Part shown: piece by piece, positions 22,996-31,996 of the stretch
How positions within the stretch are numbered: the stretch's first letter is position 1
How the letters are laid out: each line of letters begins with the position of its first letter
DNA from: Actinomycetes bacterium
Lineage (GTDB): Bacteria > Actinomycetota > Thermoleophilia > Solirubrobacterales > Solirubrobacteraceae
Length of the DNA: 57,282 nt
Direction: 5' to 3'
NCBI GenBank assembly: GCA_021792455.1
Contig: JAJYUP010000005.1
Coordinates: forward strand, 1-57,282
The notes under the pieces: generated by a model
What the model was told of the DNA's origin: nothing
What the model saw: the letters and a program-made list of their open reading frames with translations, nothing else
Databases searched by the model: none
Made by a program: the position numbers and the translations under genes

Positions 22996-25117
22996 GCCTT
23001 CTTCCACTGCTGGCGCGCCTGCCCAGGACTCGCTCGAGAGCGCGCGCATCACCTGCGACATCGGGGGCACCTTCACCGATGTCGTGGTCAGCGAGCTGAG
23101 CGGCAGGACGACGCTCGCGAAGGCCCTCACCGCTCCTGCACAGCTCTTCGACGGGCTGCTCGAGGCGCTTCAGCGAGCCGCTGAGTCTCTGGCTGAGCCG
23201 GTCGAGCGCCTGCTCGGGCGCACGCAGCTGTTCATCTTCAGCACGACACAGGCGACCAATGCGATCCTCGAGCGGACGACCGCGCGAACTGGACTGCTGT
23301 GTACGGCCGGCTTTCCGGACATCCTCGTGCGGCGCGAGGGCGGATCGCTGCGACCGTATGACTACTCGCGGGCATTTCCCGACCCGTACATCCCGAGGGC
23401 CCTGACGTTCGAGGTTCCGGAGCGGATCGACGTCGACGGCAACGTCCTGTGCGGCCTGCAGGAGGAGGCAGCCCGCGAACGCCTGCTGGAAGCCGCGCGC
23501 CTAGGCGTAGAGGCACTGGCGGTCTGCCTGCTGTGGTCGACGGCGAATCCAGTGCACGAGCTGGCACTTGGGGCGCTGATCGAGCAGGAGCTGCCCGGAG
23601 TGCCCTACACGCTCTCCCACCAGCTGAACCCGGTGGTGCGGGAGTATCGACGCGCATCTGGTGCGGCGATCGACGCGTCGCTGAAGCCTTTGATGCAGCA
23701 GCACCTGCCGGAGATCGCCGCCGGTCTCGCGCGTCACGGCTTCGCCGGCGAGCTGCTCGCCGCAAGCTCAGCTGGCGGGGTTGTGCCGATCTGGGAGCTG
23801 ATCGAACGACCACTTTGGTCAGTCCGGTCTGGGCCTTCGCTCGCCCCGGTTGCAGGCCGGACCGTGGCGGCCGCTGAGACAGGCAGCAGGGATGTGATCG
23901 TCTGCGATACGGGCGGCACCAGCTTCGACGTCAGCCTGGTCCGCGCGGGGGAACTCGTCTTCACTCGCGAGACGTGGCTTGGTGAGCCGTTCGTGGGGCA
24001 TTTGACGGGGCTCTCCTCTGTCGATGTGCGCAGCATCGGCGCCGGCGGCGGGTCGATCGCCTGGACTGACCCCGGCGGCCTCTTGCGTGTCGGCCCACAG
24101 AGCGCGGGCGCGCAGCCTGGCCCGGCCTGCTACGGACTCGGGGGCACGCAGCCCACCGTAACCGATGCGGCGCTCGTGCTCGGCTACATCGACCCCGACA
24201 ACTTCCTCGGTGGCGCAATGAAGCTCGACGCCGCCGCCGCTGCGGCCGCGCTCGCGCCGCTTGCCGAGCGCCTCGGGCTCGCTCTGCAGCAGGCTGCGCA
24301 CGCCATCCTTGCGGTGGCCAACGAGCGGATGATCTCAGCGATCAACGAGCTGACAGTCAACGAGGGCGTGGATCCGCGCGAGAGCCTGCTGCTGGCCGGC
24401 GGTGGTGCCGCGGGACTCACGATCATGCCGATCGCGCGTGAGCTGGGCTGCCGTGAGGTGCTCATTCCCCGTGCCGCCGGCGTCCTCTCCGCCTACGGCG
24501 GCCAGCAGAGCGACATAGTGCGCGAGCTCACGGCTCCGCGCGCGACCAACTCACGGGAGTTCGACTACGAGGGCGTTGCAGCAACGATCGACGGGCTGCG
24601 TGGACGGCTTGCCGCCTTCGAGTCCGAGCTTCCCCGCGATCTCATCGGAGAGTGCGAGCGGCAGTGGTTCGTGGAGGTGCGATATGCCCATCAGGTCTGG
24701 GATCTCTCGGTCCCACTCGACGGCGACGGCGTGGCCGACGAGCCTGCGCTGGCGCGGTTGGTGGAACGCTTCCACGACGCCCATGAGCGCGTGTTCGCGG
24801 TCCGCGAGCCGGGGCAGACGATCCAGATGAGCCAGTGGAAGGGCAGGACCTGCGTGAAGACGTCGAAGCCGCCGCTTCGCGATCTGGAGCGCAGGGACCG
24901 GTGTGCAGACGGGAGGGCGCCGGCGGAGCAGCGGCGGGCGTTCTTCGACGAGCTCGGCGAGGTGGCGATCGAGGTCCATCGCGGCGGCCAGCTGAGCGAC
25001 GGCGCGGTGGTCTGTGGGCCTGCGCTCGTGGTGGAGCCGGAGACGACGATCGTCGTCTATCCGGGATGGCGGCTGCGAGTCACCTCACTCGGCAACTACC
25101 TGGCGGAGAGCGAATGA
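22985..25117 (+). CDS. Hydantoinase A/oxoprolinase-family ATPase subunit (pair 1)
   Basis: This 710-residue HyuA protein has the actin-like ATPase motifs ITCDIGGTFTDVVVSEL (about residues 22-38), FSTTQATNAILERTTARTGLL and IVCDTGGTSFDVSLV. The conserved SVDVRSIGAGGGSIAWTDPGGLLRVGPQSAGAQPGPACYG and LLAGGGAAGLTIMPIARELG are also present. With HyuB it should catalyse ATP-driven ring opening of a cyclic amide or ATP-driven carboxylation. The ATG at 22985 is chosen because the upstream in-frame part lacks start codons and coding character near the promoter. It overlaps HyuB1 by ATGA and heads a HyuA1-HyuB1-aminotransferase-enoyl-CoA hydratase-MaoC transcript. Confidence 0.9.
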   Translation: MIGLPSSTAGAPAQDSLESARITCDIGGTFTDVVVSELSGRTTLAKALTAPAQLFDGLLEALQRAAESLAEPVERLLGRTQLFIFSTTQATNAILERTTARTGLLCTAGFPDILVRREGGSLRPYDYSRAFPDPYIPRALTFEVPERIDVDGNVLCGLQEEAARERLLEAARLGVEALAVCLLWSTANPVHELALGALIEQELPGVPYTLSHQLNPVVREYRRASGAAIDASLKPLMQQHLPEIAAGLARHGFAGELLAASSAGGVVPIWELIERPLWSVRSGPSLAPVAGRTVAAAETGSRDVIVCDTGGTSFDVSLVRAGELVFTRETWLGEPFVGHLTGLSSVDVRSIGAGGGSIAWTDPGGLLRVGPQSAGAQPGPACYGLGGTQPTVTDAALVLGYIDPDNFLGGAMKLDAAAAAAALAPLAERLGLALQQAAHAILAVANERMISAINELTVNEGVDPRESLLLAGGGAAGLTIMPIARELGCREVLIPRAAGVLSAYGGQQSDIVRELTAPRATNSREFDYEGVAATIDGLRGRLAAFESELPRDLIGECERQWFVEVRYAHQVWDLSVPLDGDGVADEPALARLVERFHDAHERVFAVREPGQTIQMSQWKGRTCVKTSKPPLRDLERRDRCADGRAPAEQRRAFFDELGEVAIEVHRGGQLSDGAVVCGPALVVEPETTIVVYPGWRLRVTSLGNYLAESE

Positions 25118-27069
25118 GCGACCGACCTCTAGAAAGCGTGCCGAGCCCGGACGAGGCGACCCCGATCGCGGCTGCCGGATCCCTGGATCCCACTCTCACC
25201 GCCGTTCTCGCACACCGTTTCGAAGCGATCGTCCGCGAGATGACCAACACGCTGTTCCGGACCGGGCGCTCATCGATCCTGAACATGGCACGTGACTTCT
25301 CCTGCTCGATCGTGACGGGTGACGATCAGCTGCTCGCGGCGGCGGAGGGCCTGCAGGTTCACGTGCTCGGCGCGGGAATGCAGACAGCGTCGATGCGGCG
25401 CCTGCACCCAGATCTGCGCCCAGGCGACGCGTTCCTGCACAACGACCCGCTGCTCGGTAACACGCACACCGCCGACCACACGATATTGGTGCCGGTGATC
25501 GTCGATGGCGAGCATCTGTTCACCGCATCGGCGAAGGCCCACCAGGCAGACTGCGGCAACTCCGCGCCGTCGACCTACATGACCTATGCGGAGGACGTCT
25601 ATGCGGAGGGAGGGCTGATCTTCCCCTGTGTGCAGGTACAGCGCGATTACCGTGACATCGACGACGTGATCCGGATGTGCCGCAGGCGGATCAGGGTCCC
25701 CGAGGTGTGGTACGGCGACTACCTGGCGGCTGTGGGCGCCGCCCGGATCGGCGAGAGACGTCTGAAGGAGCTCGTCGGCAAGTACGGAGTGCCGACCGTC
25801 CGCTCGTTCGTGGCGGAGTGGCTCGATTACTCGGAGCGTTCGATGGAGCACGCGATTGCCAAGCTGCCAGCGCGTACGCTGCACGCCAGCTCGCGGCACG
25901 ACCCGATTCCCGGCCTGCCGGGCGGCGTGGAGGTGAATGTCACGATCGAGGTCGATCCGGACGCCGGGCGGGTGCGCTTCGACCTGCGCGAGAACCCCGA
26001 CTGCATTCCGTTTGGCCTGAACGTCTCACGGGCCTGTGCTACGGGTGGCTGCATCATCGCGCTCCTCAATTGCCTCGAGGACGATGTGCCGCGCAACGCC
26101 GGCGCCTTCCGACGTGTGGAGGTCCTCATCCGAGAGGGATCGGTCGCCGGTGGCCTGTCCGAGCCCTATTCTGCGTCGGTCGCTACAACGAACGTCCTCA
26201 ACCGGATCATCAACTGCGCTCAGAATGCGTTCTGCCAGCTCGGTGACGGCTACGGGCTGGCGGAGGGCGGCGGTGCACTCGGCGTCGGGTTCGCCGTCTT
26301 CTCCGGTTCACATCCGCGCAGCGGCGAGCCGTATGTGAGCGAGTTCGTTCTCGGCAACAACGGTGGCCCCGCCTCGCCCCACTGCGACGGCTGGGTCACC
26401 TACGCGATGCCCGACTGTGCGAAGACGATCTACATCGACAGCGTCGAGATGCTCGAGCTCACCTATCCCCTCCAGATCCGATCGCTGCGGATGTTGACCG
26501 ACTCCGGTGGCCCGGGACGCCTGCGCGGCGGCCCGGCGGCTGAGGTCGTCTACGGGCCGCGCTCAACGCCTATGCGCGTCTTCTACATGGCGGACTTCGC
26601 GCGCAATCCCCCCCAGGGCGTGCTCGGCGGCGGCGCGGGGCGCGCGGCGATCGCGGTCGTGATCGACGGCGGCGGCGTCGAGTCCGCGGTTGAGCCGGTC
26701 GGCGACTCGCTCCTGCTGCCGGGGGAATGGATCCGCGGAGTGGAAGCGGGTGGGGGGGGCTACGGAGATCCGCTCGAGCGTGATCCTGAGCAGGTGCGTC
26801 GAGACGTTCTCGAACGCTGGGTGAGCTTGGAGGCCGCTGCTGAGACCTACGGCGTCGTCTTCGGTCGAGACGGGCAGGGGCTGCCCGTGGTCGACGAGCA
26901 GGCCACCTCCACGCGGCGGGCGGCGCTGCGTGCGGCTCGCCGCGGGGCAAGCGGTCGGTGCGACGCCGCCGCCGATGCCGAGTGCGGCCACGGGAGCGAG
27001 ACGCCGGCGAGCCGCTCGACCGAAGGAGATCAGCTGATCGGAATGCACATCGAAAGGAAGGCGCCATGA
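25114..27069 (+). CDS. Hydantoinase B/oxoprolinase-family subunit (pair 1)
   Basis: This 651-residue HyuB protein shows the family signatures REMTNTLFRTGRSSILNMARDFSC, GDAFLHNDPLLGNTHTADHTILVPV, EGGLIFPCVQVQRDYRDIDDVIRMC, WYGDYLAAVGAARIGERRL, DLRENPDCIPFGLN and VEAGGGGYGDPLERDPEQVRRDVLERWVS. It starts at an ATG overlapping the HyuA1 stop (ATGA). The last 60 residues are a poorly conserved Ala/Arg-rich tail running into the next gene's ribosome-binding site. It is about as long as HyuB2 but clearly diverged. Substrate is not assignable: hydantoin, N-methylhydantoin, 5-oxoproline and ketone carboxylation all occur in the family. Confidence 0.9.
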   Translation: MSDRPLESVPSPDEATPIAAAGSLDPTLTAVLAHRFEAIVREMTNTLFRTGRSSILNMARDFSCSIVTGDDQLLAAAEGLQVHVLGAGMQTASMRRLHPDLRPGDAFLHNDPLLGNTHTADHTILVPVIVDGEHLFTASAKAHQADCGNSAPSTYMTYAEDVYAEGGLIFPCVQVQRDYRDIDDVIRMCRRRIRVPEVWYGDYLAAVGAARIGERRLKELVGKYGVPTVRSFVAEWLDYSERSMEHAIAKLPARTLHASSRHDPIPGLPGGVEVNVTIEVDPDAGRVRFDLRENPDCIPFGLNVSRACATGGCIIALLNCLEDDVPRNAGAFRRVEVLIREGSVAGGLSEPYSASVATTNVLNRIINCAQNAFCQLGDGYGLAEGGGALGVGFAVFSGSHPRSGEPYVSEFVLGNNGGPASPHCDGWVTYAMPDCAKTIYIDSVEMLELTYPLQIRSLRMLTDSGGPGRLRGGPAAEVVYGPRSTPMRVFYMADFARNPPQGVLGGGAGRAAIAVVIDGGGVESAVEPVGDSLLLPGEWIRGVEAGGGGYGDPLERDPEQVRRDVLERWVSLEAAAETYGVVFGRDGQGLPVVDEQATSTRRAALRAARRGASGRCDAAADAECGHGSETPASRSTEGDQLIGMHIERKAP

Positions 27070-28361
27070 CAGCGAAGCGAAGCGAGACGGCGGTGCTCGA
27101 CGATGGCTCAGCCACCGCGATCGAACACGCTTACACAAAGATGACGCCAACCTCCGCCGCGATGATGCGGCGGGCATCTCAGAGCATGACGCGTGGGATC
27201 ACTCGCAGCCTCAGCTGGTTCGCGCCCTACCCGGTCGTCTTTGAGCGTGGAGAGGAATCTGCGCTCTACGATCTGGATGGAAACCGCTACATAGACCTGT
27301 TCAGCAATGGCTTGAGCCTCATCCACGGTCACGCATATCGGCCCATCGACGAGGCTTTGCGCACCGCCCTCTCGCGCGGCACCGCGTGGCCAGGCGCATC
27401 GGATGCCCAGGTGGAGTTCGCCGAGCTCTTGTGTGAGCGCGTTCCCGGCGTCGAGCAGGTGCGTTTCACCAACACGGGGACCGAGGCCACGATGCTTGCG
27501 GTGAAACTCGCCCGCCATCTCACCGGCAGACAGCTGGTCGTCAAGGGCGTACACGCCTATCACGGCTCATTCGAAGACCTCGAGGCGGGGCTGCTGGGTA
27601 GGGGCGCGATCGCAGGGCGCGTCGCGCTCGCCTCCTTCGGCGATCTCGACTCCTGGTCTGAGGAGCTCGACAGACACGCCGGCGAGGTCGCCGCGGTGAT
27701 CGTCGAGCCGATTCAGTACACGGGAGTGGTCACGACTCCTCCCGACGGATTCCTGCGCGAGCTTCAGCGGCTGACACGCGACGCGGGCGCGCTGTTCATC
27801 CTCGACGACTGCCTGATGTTCAGGCTCGCCGAGGGCGGCTCGGCGGAGCGCTTCGGCCTTGCGCCAGCCGACATCACCTGTCTTGGCAAGTGGATTGGCG
27901 GCGGCCTGCCTGTCGGCGTGATCGGTGCGCGGCGCGAGCTGATGAAGTGCTTCGACCCCGACTCGGCACACCCCCTCTACCACGGAGGCTCCTTCAACGG
28001 CAACCTCCTCGGCTCCGTCGCTGGCCGGATCGCGGTTCGCGACTTCACTGCGGAGGCGATCCAGCGGATCGACAGCTGCGGCGATCGGCTGCGAGCGGCG
28101 CTCCACACGGCTGCCGCCGCCGCCGGCATCTCACTGTACACGCCTGGTCTCGGCTCTGTCTTCGGCCTGTACGTGCTCGACGGCGCGGATGGGGCGATCG
28201 ACTGGCGGGCCACCGCTCATCTGCATCTGGCTGCGGTCACCCACGGGGTCTATTACGGCAGTGGGGGCGAGTTCGGCCTGAACACCGCGCTCGGTGAGGA
28301 GGATCTCGAGCGGGCGATCGGTGGGCTGGAAGGCGCGATCAGAGACTTGGCGAGCCGCTGA
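27066..28361 (+). CDS. PLP aminotransferase, glutamate-1-semialdehyde aminomutase-like (paralog 2)
   Basis: This 431-residue paralog of the enzyme at 11673-13007 shares NGLSLIHGHA, FTNTGTEATMLAVKLARHLTG and FILDDCLMFRLAEGGSAERFGLAP. It also shares the PLP-lysine segment LGKWIGGGLPVGVIG (Lys275) and LYHGGSFNGNLLGSVAG. Like paralog 1 it has LDDCLM.RL where classical enzymes have DEVxTGFR, marking one subfamily. It overlaps HyuB1 by ATGA and is 1 nt from the enoyl-CoA hydratase start. Its place after a HyuAB pair suggests that it transaminates, or moves the amino group of, an amino acid released by ring opening. That is an inference. Confidence 0.86.
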   Translation: MTAKRSETAVLDDGSATAIEHAYTKMTPTSAAMMRRASQSMTRGITRSLSWFAPYPVVFERGEESALYDLDGNRYIDLFSNGLSLIHGHAYRPIDEALRTALSRGTAWPGASDAQVEFAELLCERVPGVEQVRFTNTGTEATMLAVKLARHLTGRQLVVKGVHAYHGSFEDLEAGLLGRGAIAGRVALASFGDLDSWSEELDRHAGEVAAVIVEPIQYTGVVTTPPDGFLRELQRLTRDAGALFILDDCLMFRLAEGGSAERFGLAPADITCLGKWIGGGLPVGVIGARRELMKCFDPDSAHPLYHGGSFNGNLLGSVAGRIAVRDFTAEAIQRIDSCGDRLRAALHTAAAAAGISLYTPGLGSVFGLYVLDGADGAIDWRATAHLHLAAVTHGVYYGSGGEFGLNTALGEEDLERAIGGLEGAIRDLASR

Positions 28362-28362
28362 G

Positions 28363-29157
28363 ATGCACGCCCACCAGACACTCACGCTCAGCCGCAGCGG
28401 CGCACTCGCGACGCTCACCCTCAACCGCCCGCACGCCCTGAACGCCTGGAACGAGGCACTTGCGGGCGAGCTGAGTGAGGCCATCGGCGACCTGTCGTCC
28501 GACAGTTCGGTCCGAGCTGTGGTGATCACAGGCAACGGAAGGGCCTTCTGCGCCGGCGCGGACGTCAGGGAGGGCTTTCCAACAGGTCCTGACGGTCACT
28601 GGGACATTCACACACGCCTCGTGGAGGTGCATCATCCGGTGATCACAGGGATTCGCGCGATGCCGAAGCCTGTGATAGCCGCGGTGAACGGGCCCGCCGC
28701 GGGCATCGGCTGCTCACTTGCGCTCGCATGTGACATCGTGCTCGCCGCCGAGTCCGCCTACTTCCTGCTCGCCTTCGTGAACATCGGGCTCGCACCCGAC
28801 GGAGGAGCGTCAGCGTTCGTGCCTGCGAGGGCCGGACTCGGGCGCGCGGTCGAGATGGCGATGCTCGGAGAGCCCGTCCACGCCCCGAAGGCGCTCGAAT
28901 GGGGGCTCGCAAATCGCGTTGTGCCCGATGGCGAGCTCATGAGTGCAGCGACCGCGCTTGGGGCACGTCTCGCGCAGGGCCCGACGCTCGCCTATGCAGC
29001 TGCGAAGCGCGAGCTCAACGCGTGGGCTCTCGGCCATCTGCGCCAGCAGCTTGCACTCGAGGCGGACGAGCAGCAGACGCTCGCGCGCTCTGCAGATCAC
29101 GCGGAGGGCGTGCGCGCGTTCCTCGAGAGGCGACCGGCGGAGTTCATCGGCGGCTGA
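28363..29157 (+). CDS. Enoyl-CoA hydratase/isomerase (PaaG-like)
   Basis: This 264-residue crotonase-fold enzyme has LTLNRPHALNAWNEAL, VVITGNGRAFCAGADVREG (first oxyanion-hole strand, AGAD) and VIAAVNGPAAGIGCSLALACDIVLAAESAYFLLAFVNIGLAPDGGASAFVPARAGL (second oxyanion loop). The C-terminus RSADHAEGVRAFLERRPAEFIGG is typical of hydratases and isomerases of the PaaG/PaaB group. The acidic residues of the classical hydratase are not all evident (LAPDGGAS), so isomerase or another crotonase reaction is possible. The start is 1 nt after the aminotransferase stop. The gene shows that the pathway served by this operon passes through CoA thioesters. Confidence 0.88.
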   Translation: MHAHQTLTLSRSGALATLTLNRPHALNAWNEALAGELSEAIGDLSSDSSVRAVVITGNGRAFCAGADVREGFPTGPDGHWDIHTRLVEVHHPVITGIRAMPKPVIAAVNGPAAGIGCSLALACDIVLAAESAYFLLAFVNIGLAPDGGASAFVPARAGLGRAVEMAMLGEPVHAPKALEWGLANRVVPDGELMSAATALGARLAQGPTLAYAAAKRELNAWALGHLRQQLALEADEQQTLARSADHAEGVRAFLERRPAEFIGG

Positions 29158-29290
29158 TGCGATCGAATCCCGTCGCAGCTGCAGGTCGCTCGCCGGAGCC
29201 GCGAACAGGCGGCGCCGCGATCCGGTGGTCTCGGGCCGTCCACGAGGCAGGGGTCGAGGTTCGTCAGCCTGAAGATCGGAGACGACGCTC

Positions 29291-29740
29291 TTGACAGTTC
29301 ACATCGAGGACATCGAGGTCGGCCTGAGGTTCGAGACGAGCAGGCGGACGGTCACTGAGGCCGATGTCGTCGCGTTCGCGGGAGTCTCCGGTGATTTCAA
29401 CCCGCTGCACACCGACGAGATATTCGCTTCGACGGAGAGTCGCTTCGGCAGGAGGATCGCACATGGTCCGCTCGTGCTGTCGATCAGCTACGGCCTGCGG
29501 AGCGTGAGGGACGACTGGAAGATCCTCGCGCTCGTCGAGTGCCAACGGCGCTTCCGCGCGCCGGTGTTCCCAGGTGACACCGTGTGGGGCGAGTATGAGG
29601 TGATCGAGGTCCGTGACAGTCGCTCACAGCCGCACGCGGGGTTCGTCTCGCTGCAGGTGTACATCCGCAGCGACCGGAGCGAGGTCGTACAGGAAGGACG
29701 CGACGTGCTGATGGTCGCGGCGGCGCGCCGGCGCGACTAG
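29291..29740 (+). CDS. MaoC-like hotdog dehydratase
   Basis: This 149-residue single-hotdog protein has the MaoC/(R)-hydratase 2 motif: VSGDFNPLHTDEIFA (Asp and His of the catalytic dyad), RIAHGPLVLSISYGL and FRAPVFPGDTVWGEYEVIEVRDSRSQPHAGFVSLQV. It probably hydrates or dehydrates a CoA thioester. The TTG start follows GGAGA by about 8 nt; the 133-bp gap from the hydratase holds no promoter I trust, so it is probably the last gene of the HyuA1 operon. Its stop TAG overlaps the stop of the convergent ABC ATPase within the sequence CTAG. Confidence 0.85.
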   Translation: MTVHIEDIEVGLRFETSRRTVTEADVVAFAGVSGDFNPLHTDEIFASTESRFGRRIAHGPLVLSISYGLRSVRDDWKILALVECQRRFRAPVFPGDTVWGEYEVIEVRDSRSQPHAGFVSLQVYIRSDRSEVVQEGRDVLMVAAARRRD

Positions 29741-30888
29741 GCCGGTTGGGTGCTGCTGCGTCGGGGCTCGGTGTCGAGAGCGGGTTGGGGGGCCACTGCG
29801 GTGGTCGGACGGTGCGCGAAAGCCTCTGTCGTCTCTGTTCGCGCGGGGAGGGGCACCTCCCCCGGAAAGTGACAGGCAACCCAATGCTCTGAGCCGAGCT
29901 CACGCAGCGGCGGCCTCTCCTGCCTGCAGATCTCGCGGCCCCGGCCGACCGGGCAGCGCGGCTCGAAAGGGCAACCAGGTGGCCGCTCGGTCAGCGAAGC
30001 GACTTCGCCGACCAGCTGTGGCCTCGCGGCACGCCGCGTGCGGCCGCCGAGCGCCGGGACCGGAACGGCGGACAGCAGAGAGACGGCATATGGGTGCAGC
30101 GCGGCACGGAAGAGCGTCTCGCGCCCGGCCAGCTCGACGACCTCGCCGAGGTACAGGACGGCCACACGATCACAGAAGTACTCGGCGACGGCGAGATCGT
30201 GGGTGATGAAGACGTATGTGAGACCGTGCTCCACCTGCAGTCGCCGCAGCAGGTTCAGCACCTGGGCCTGAACGGAGACGTCGAGCGCTGAAATCGGCTC
30301 ATCGAGAACTGCGACGTCGGGCCGCAGCACGAACGCTCGGGCGATCCCGATCCTCTGGCGCTGCCCGCCCGAAAACGCGTGTGGCGGCCGCTGCGCCTGC
30401 TCCGCCGTCAGCCCGACCTCCGCGAGGACCCCAAGCGCTGCCTGCCGGCGCTGCTCACGATCGCCGAGGCGGTGCACGAGCAGCGGCTCTTCGACGATCG
30501 CGCGTGCGCTCATCCGGGGATCGAGCGAGGCGAACGGATCCTGGAAGACGAACTGCAGGCGTCGCCGCACCGCCCGCAGCGCACCGCGATCGAGGGTTGC
30601 GAGGTCGACGCCGTCGAACACCACGCGTCCGTCACTCGGCTCGAGCAGTCGGAGCAGGCATCGCGCGAGAGTCGACTTGCCGCAGCCCGACTCGCCGACC
30701 AGTCCAAAGGTCTCGCCACGCCGCACACTGAGCGAGACGTCGTCGAGCACGGTCACCTCGAGCGCTCTGCCCAGTCGGCGCTCGCTGCGCACTGCGAAGC
30801 GCTTGCAGAGGTGCTGAGCCTCCAGGATGCTCTGCTCAGCCGGAGCGGGAGCGGCCTTTGGAGCGTGCTGTTGGTGCTGCTCAGTCAT
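29737..30888 (-). CDS. dppF: Peptide/nickel-type ABC transporter ATPase (DppF/OppF)
   Basis: This 383-residue ATPase has Walker A GLVGESGCGKSTLARCL, the Q-loop FVFQDPFASLDPRM, signature HAFSGGQRQRIGIARAF, Walker B VAVLDEPISALD and switch His in FITHDLAVAEY. The C-terminal oligopeptide-transporter domain contains the Cys pattern CPFEPRCPVGRGREIC...CH found in OppF/DppF proteins. The tail of about 35 residues is low complexity. It is the last gene of dppC-dppB-dppD-dppF and overlaps dppD by ATGA. The substrate could be a dipeptide, but this family also imports opines, betaines and other small nitrogen compounds. Confidence 0.92.
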   Translation of the reverse strand: MTEQHQQHAPKAAPAPAEQSILEAQHLCKRFAVRSERRLGRALEVTVLDDVSLSVRRGETFGLVGESGCGKSTLARCLLRLLEPSDGRVVFDGVDLATLDRGALRAVRRRLQFVFQDPFASLDPRMSARAIVEEPLLVHRLGDREQRRQAALGVLAEVGLTAEQAQRPPHAFSGGQRQRIGIARAFVLRPDVAVLDEPISALDVSVQAQVLNLLRRLQVEHGLTYVFITHDLAVAEYFCDRVAVLYLGEVVELAGRETLFRAALHPYAVSLLSAVPVPALGGRTRRAARPQLVGEVASLTERPPGCPFEPRCPVGRGREICRQERPPLRELGSEHWVACHFPGEVPLPARTETTEAFAHRPTTAVAPQPALDTEPRRSSTQPA

Positions 30889-31994
30889 CGGGACCCACGA
30901 GCCGCCCGCTCACGCGCGAAATGGCACTCGACGATCGCGCTGCCCGATGGTCCCTCGACGAGCTCGGGAACCGGCGTCTGCTCGTGACAGACAGCGAGCT
31001 CGCGCCCAACTGAGCACCGCGGGGCGAAGGTGCAGCCTCCAGGCAGAGCGGAGAGGTCGGGAGGGAACCCCGGGATGGCAGGCAGCGGCCCCTCGGCGAG
31101 CCGCTCAGGGTTCGGCACGCACCGCAGCAGCGCTTCGCTGTAGGGGTGGGTCGCACCGAGGAAGATGTGCTCGCAGGACGAGCTCTCCACGAGCCGTCCG
31201 GCATACATGACGGAGACCGAGTCACAGAACTCCGAGACGATCCCGAGATTGTGGGTGATGAGGATGACCGCCGCCCGATGCTCGTCGACCAGCCGATCGA
31301 GCAGACCCAGAACCTGGGCCTGGGTCGTCACGTCCAGCGCCGTGGTCGGCTCGTCTGCGATCAGCACGCTCGGGTTGTTCGCAATCGCCATCGCGATCGC
31401 GACGCGCTGGCGCATCCCCCCGGAGTACTGGTGGGGGTAGTCGTCGAGACGACGCTCGGCCTGGGGGATGTCCACCTCGCGCAGGAGCTCGGCGGCGCGC
31501 CTGCGCAGCGCGGAGCGACGCAGCTGGGGGTTGTGCACGGCGATCGCCTCGTGCAGCTGCGCGCCGATCGTCTTCACAGGGTCGAGGGCGCTCATCGGGT
31601 CCTGCAGAATCAACGCGATCTCCCTTCCCCTGATCGAGCTCAGCTGGCGCTCGGAGAGGCCGACGATGTTGCGTCCGTTCAGCAGCACTTCGCCGCCGCC
31701 GACGCGGCCCGGGGGCTCGATCAGGCCGAGGATGGAGAGCGCGAGCGCGGACTTGCCTGAGCCGGACTCCCCGACGACCCCGAGCCGCTCTGTTGGACGC
31801 AGGTCGAAGCTGACCTCGCGCACCGCCTGGACGGTCGCGTGCCCCAGCTCGTAGACGGTGCGCAGGTTTCGCACCGACAGCGCGAATGGCCCGTCCGCGT
31901 CGTCGGTCGCCGCCTGCGGCGCACGCACGCCGGCGGGCGCCCCGCGATCCTCCCGCAGGCCGCGCATGCGCTCGAGGACGCTCAGCGCACCCAT
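30885..31994 (-). CDS. dppD: Peptide/nickel-type ABC transporter ATPase (DppD/OppD)
   Basis: This 369-residue ATPase has Walker A GVVGESGSGKSALALSIL, Q-loop LILQDPMSALDPVKTIG, signature HQYSGGMRQRVAIAMAIAN, Walker B VLIADEPTTALD and LITHNLGIVSEFCD. The SGGM signature and the end PGGCTFAPRCSVGRELAVC are typical of the OppD/DppD half of the heterodimer. The N-terminal 35 residues are a variable extension. The start lies 2 nt after the dppB stop and the end overlaps dppF, so the four genes form one tight operon. Confidence 0.92.
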   Translation of the reverse strand: MGALSVLERMRGLREDRGAPAGVRAPQAATDDADGPFALSVRNLRTVYELGHATVQAVREVSFDLRPTERLGVVGESGSGKSALALSILGLIEPPGRVGGGEVLLNGRNIVGLSERQLSSIRGREIALILQDPMSALDPVKTIGAQLHEAIAVHNPQLRRSALRRRAAELLREVDIPQAERRLDDYPHQYSGGMRQRVAIAMAIANNPSVLIADEPTTALDVTTQAQVLGLLDRLVDEHRAAVILITHNLGIVSEFCDSVSVMYAGRLVESSSCEHIFLGATHPYSEALLRCVPNPERLAEGPLPAIPGFPPDLSALPGGCTFAPRCSVGRELAVCHEQTPVPELVEGPSGSAIVECHFARERAARGSR

Positions 31995-31996
31995 CG

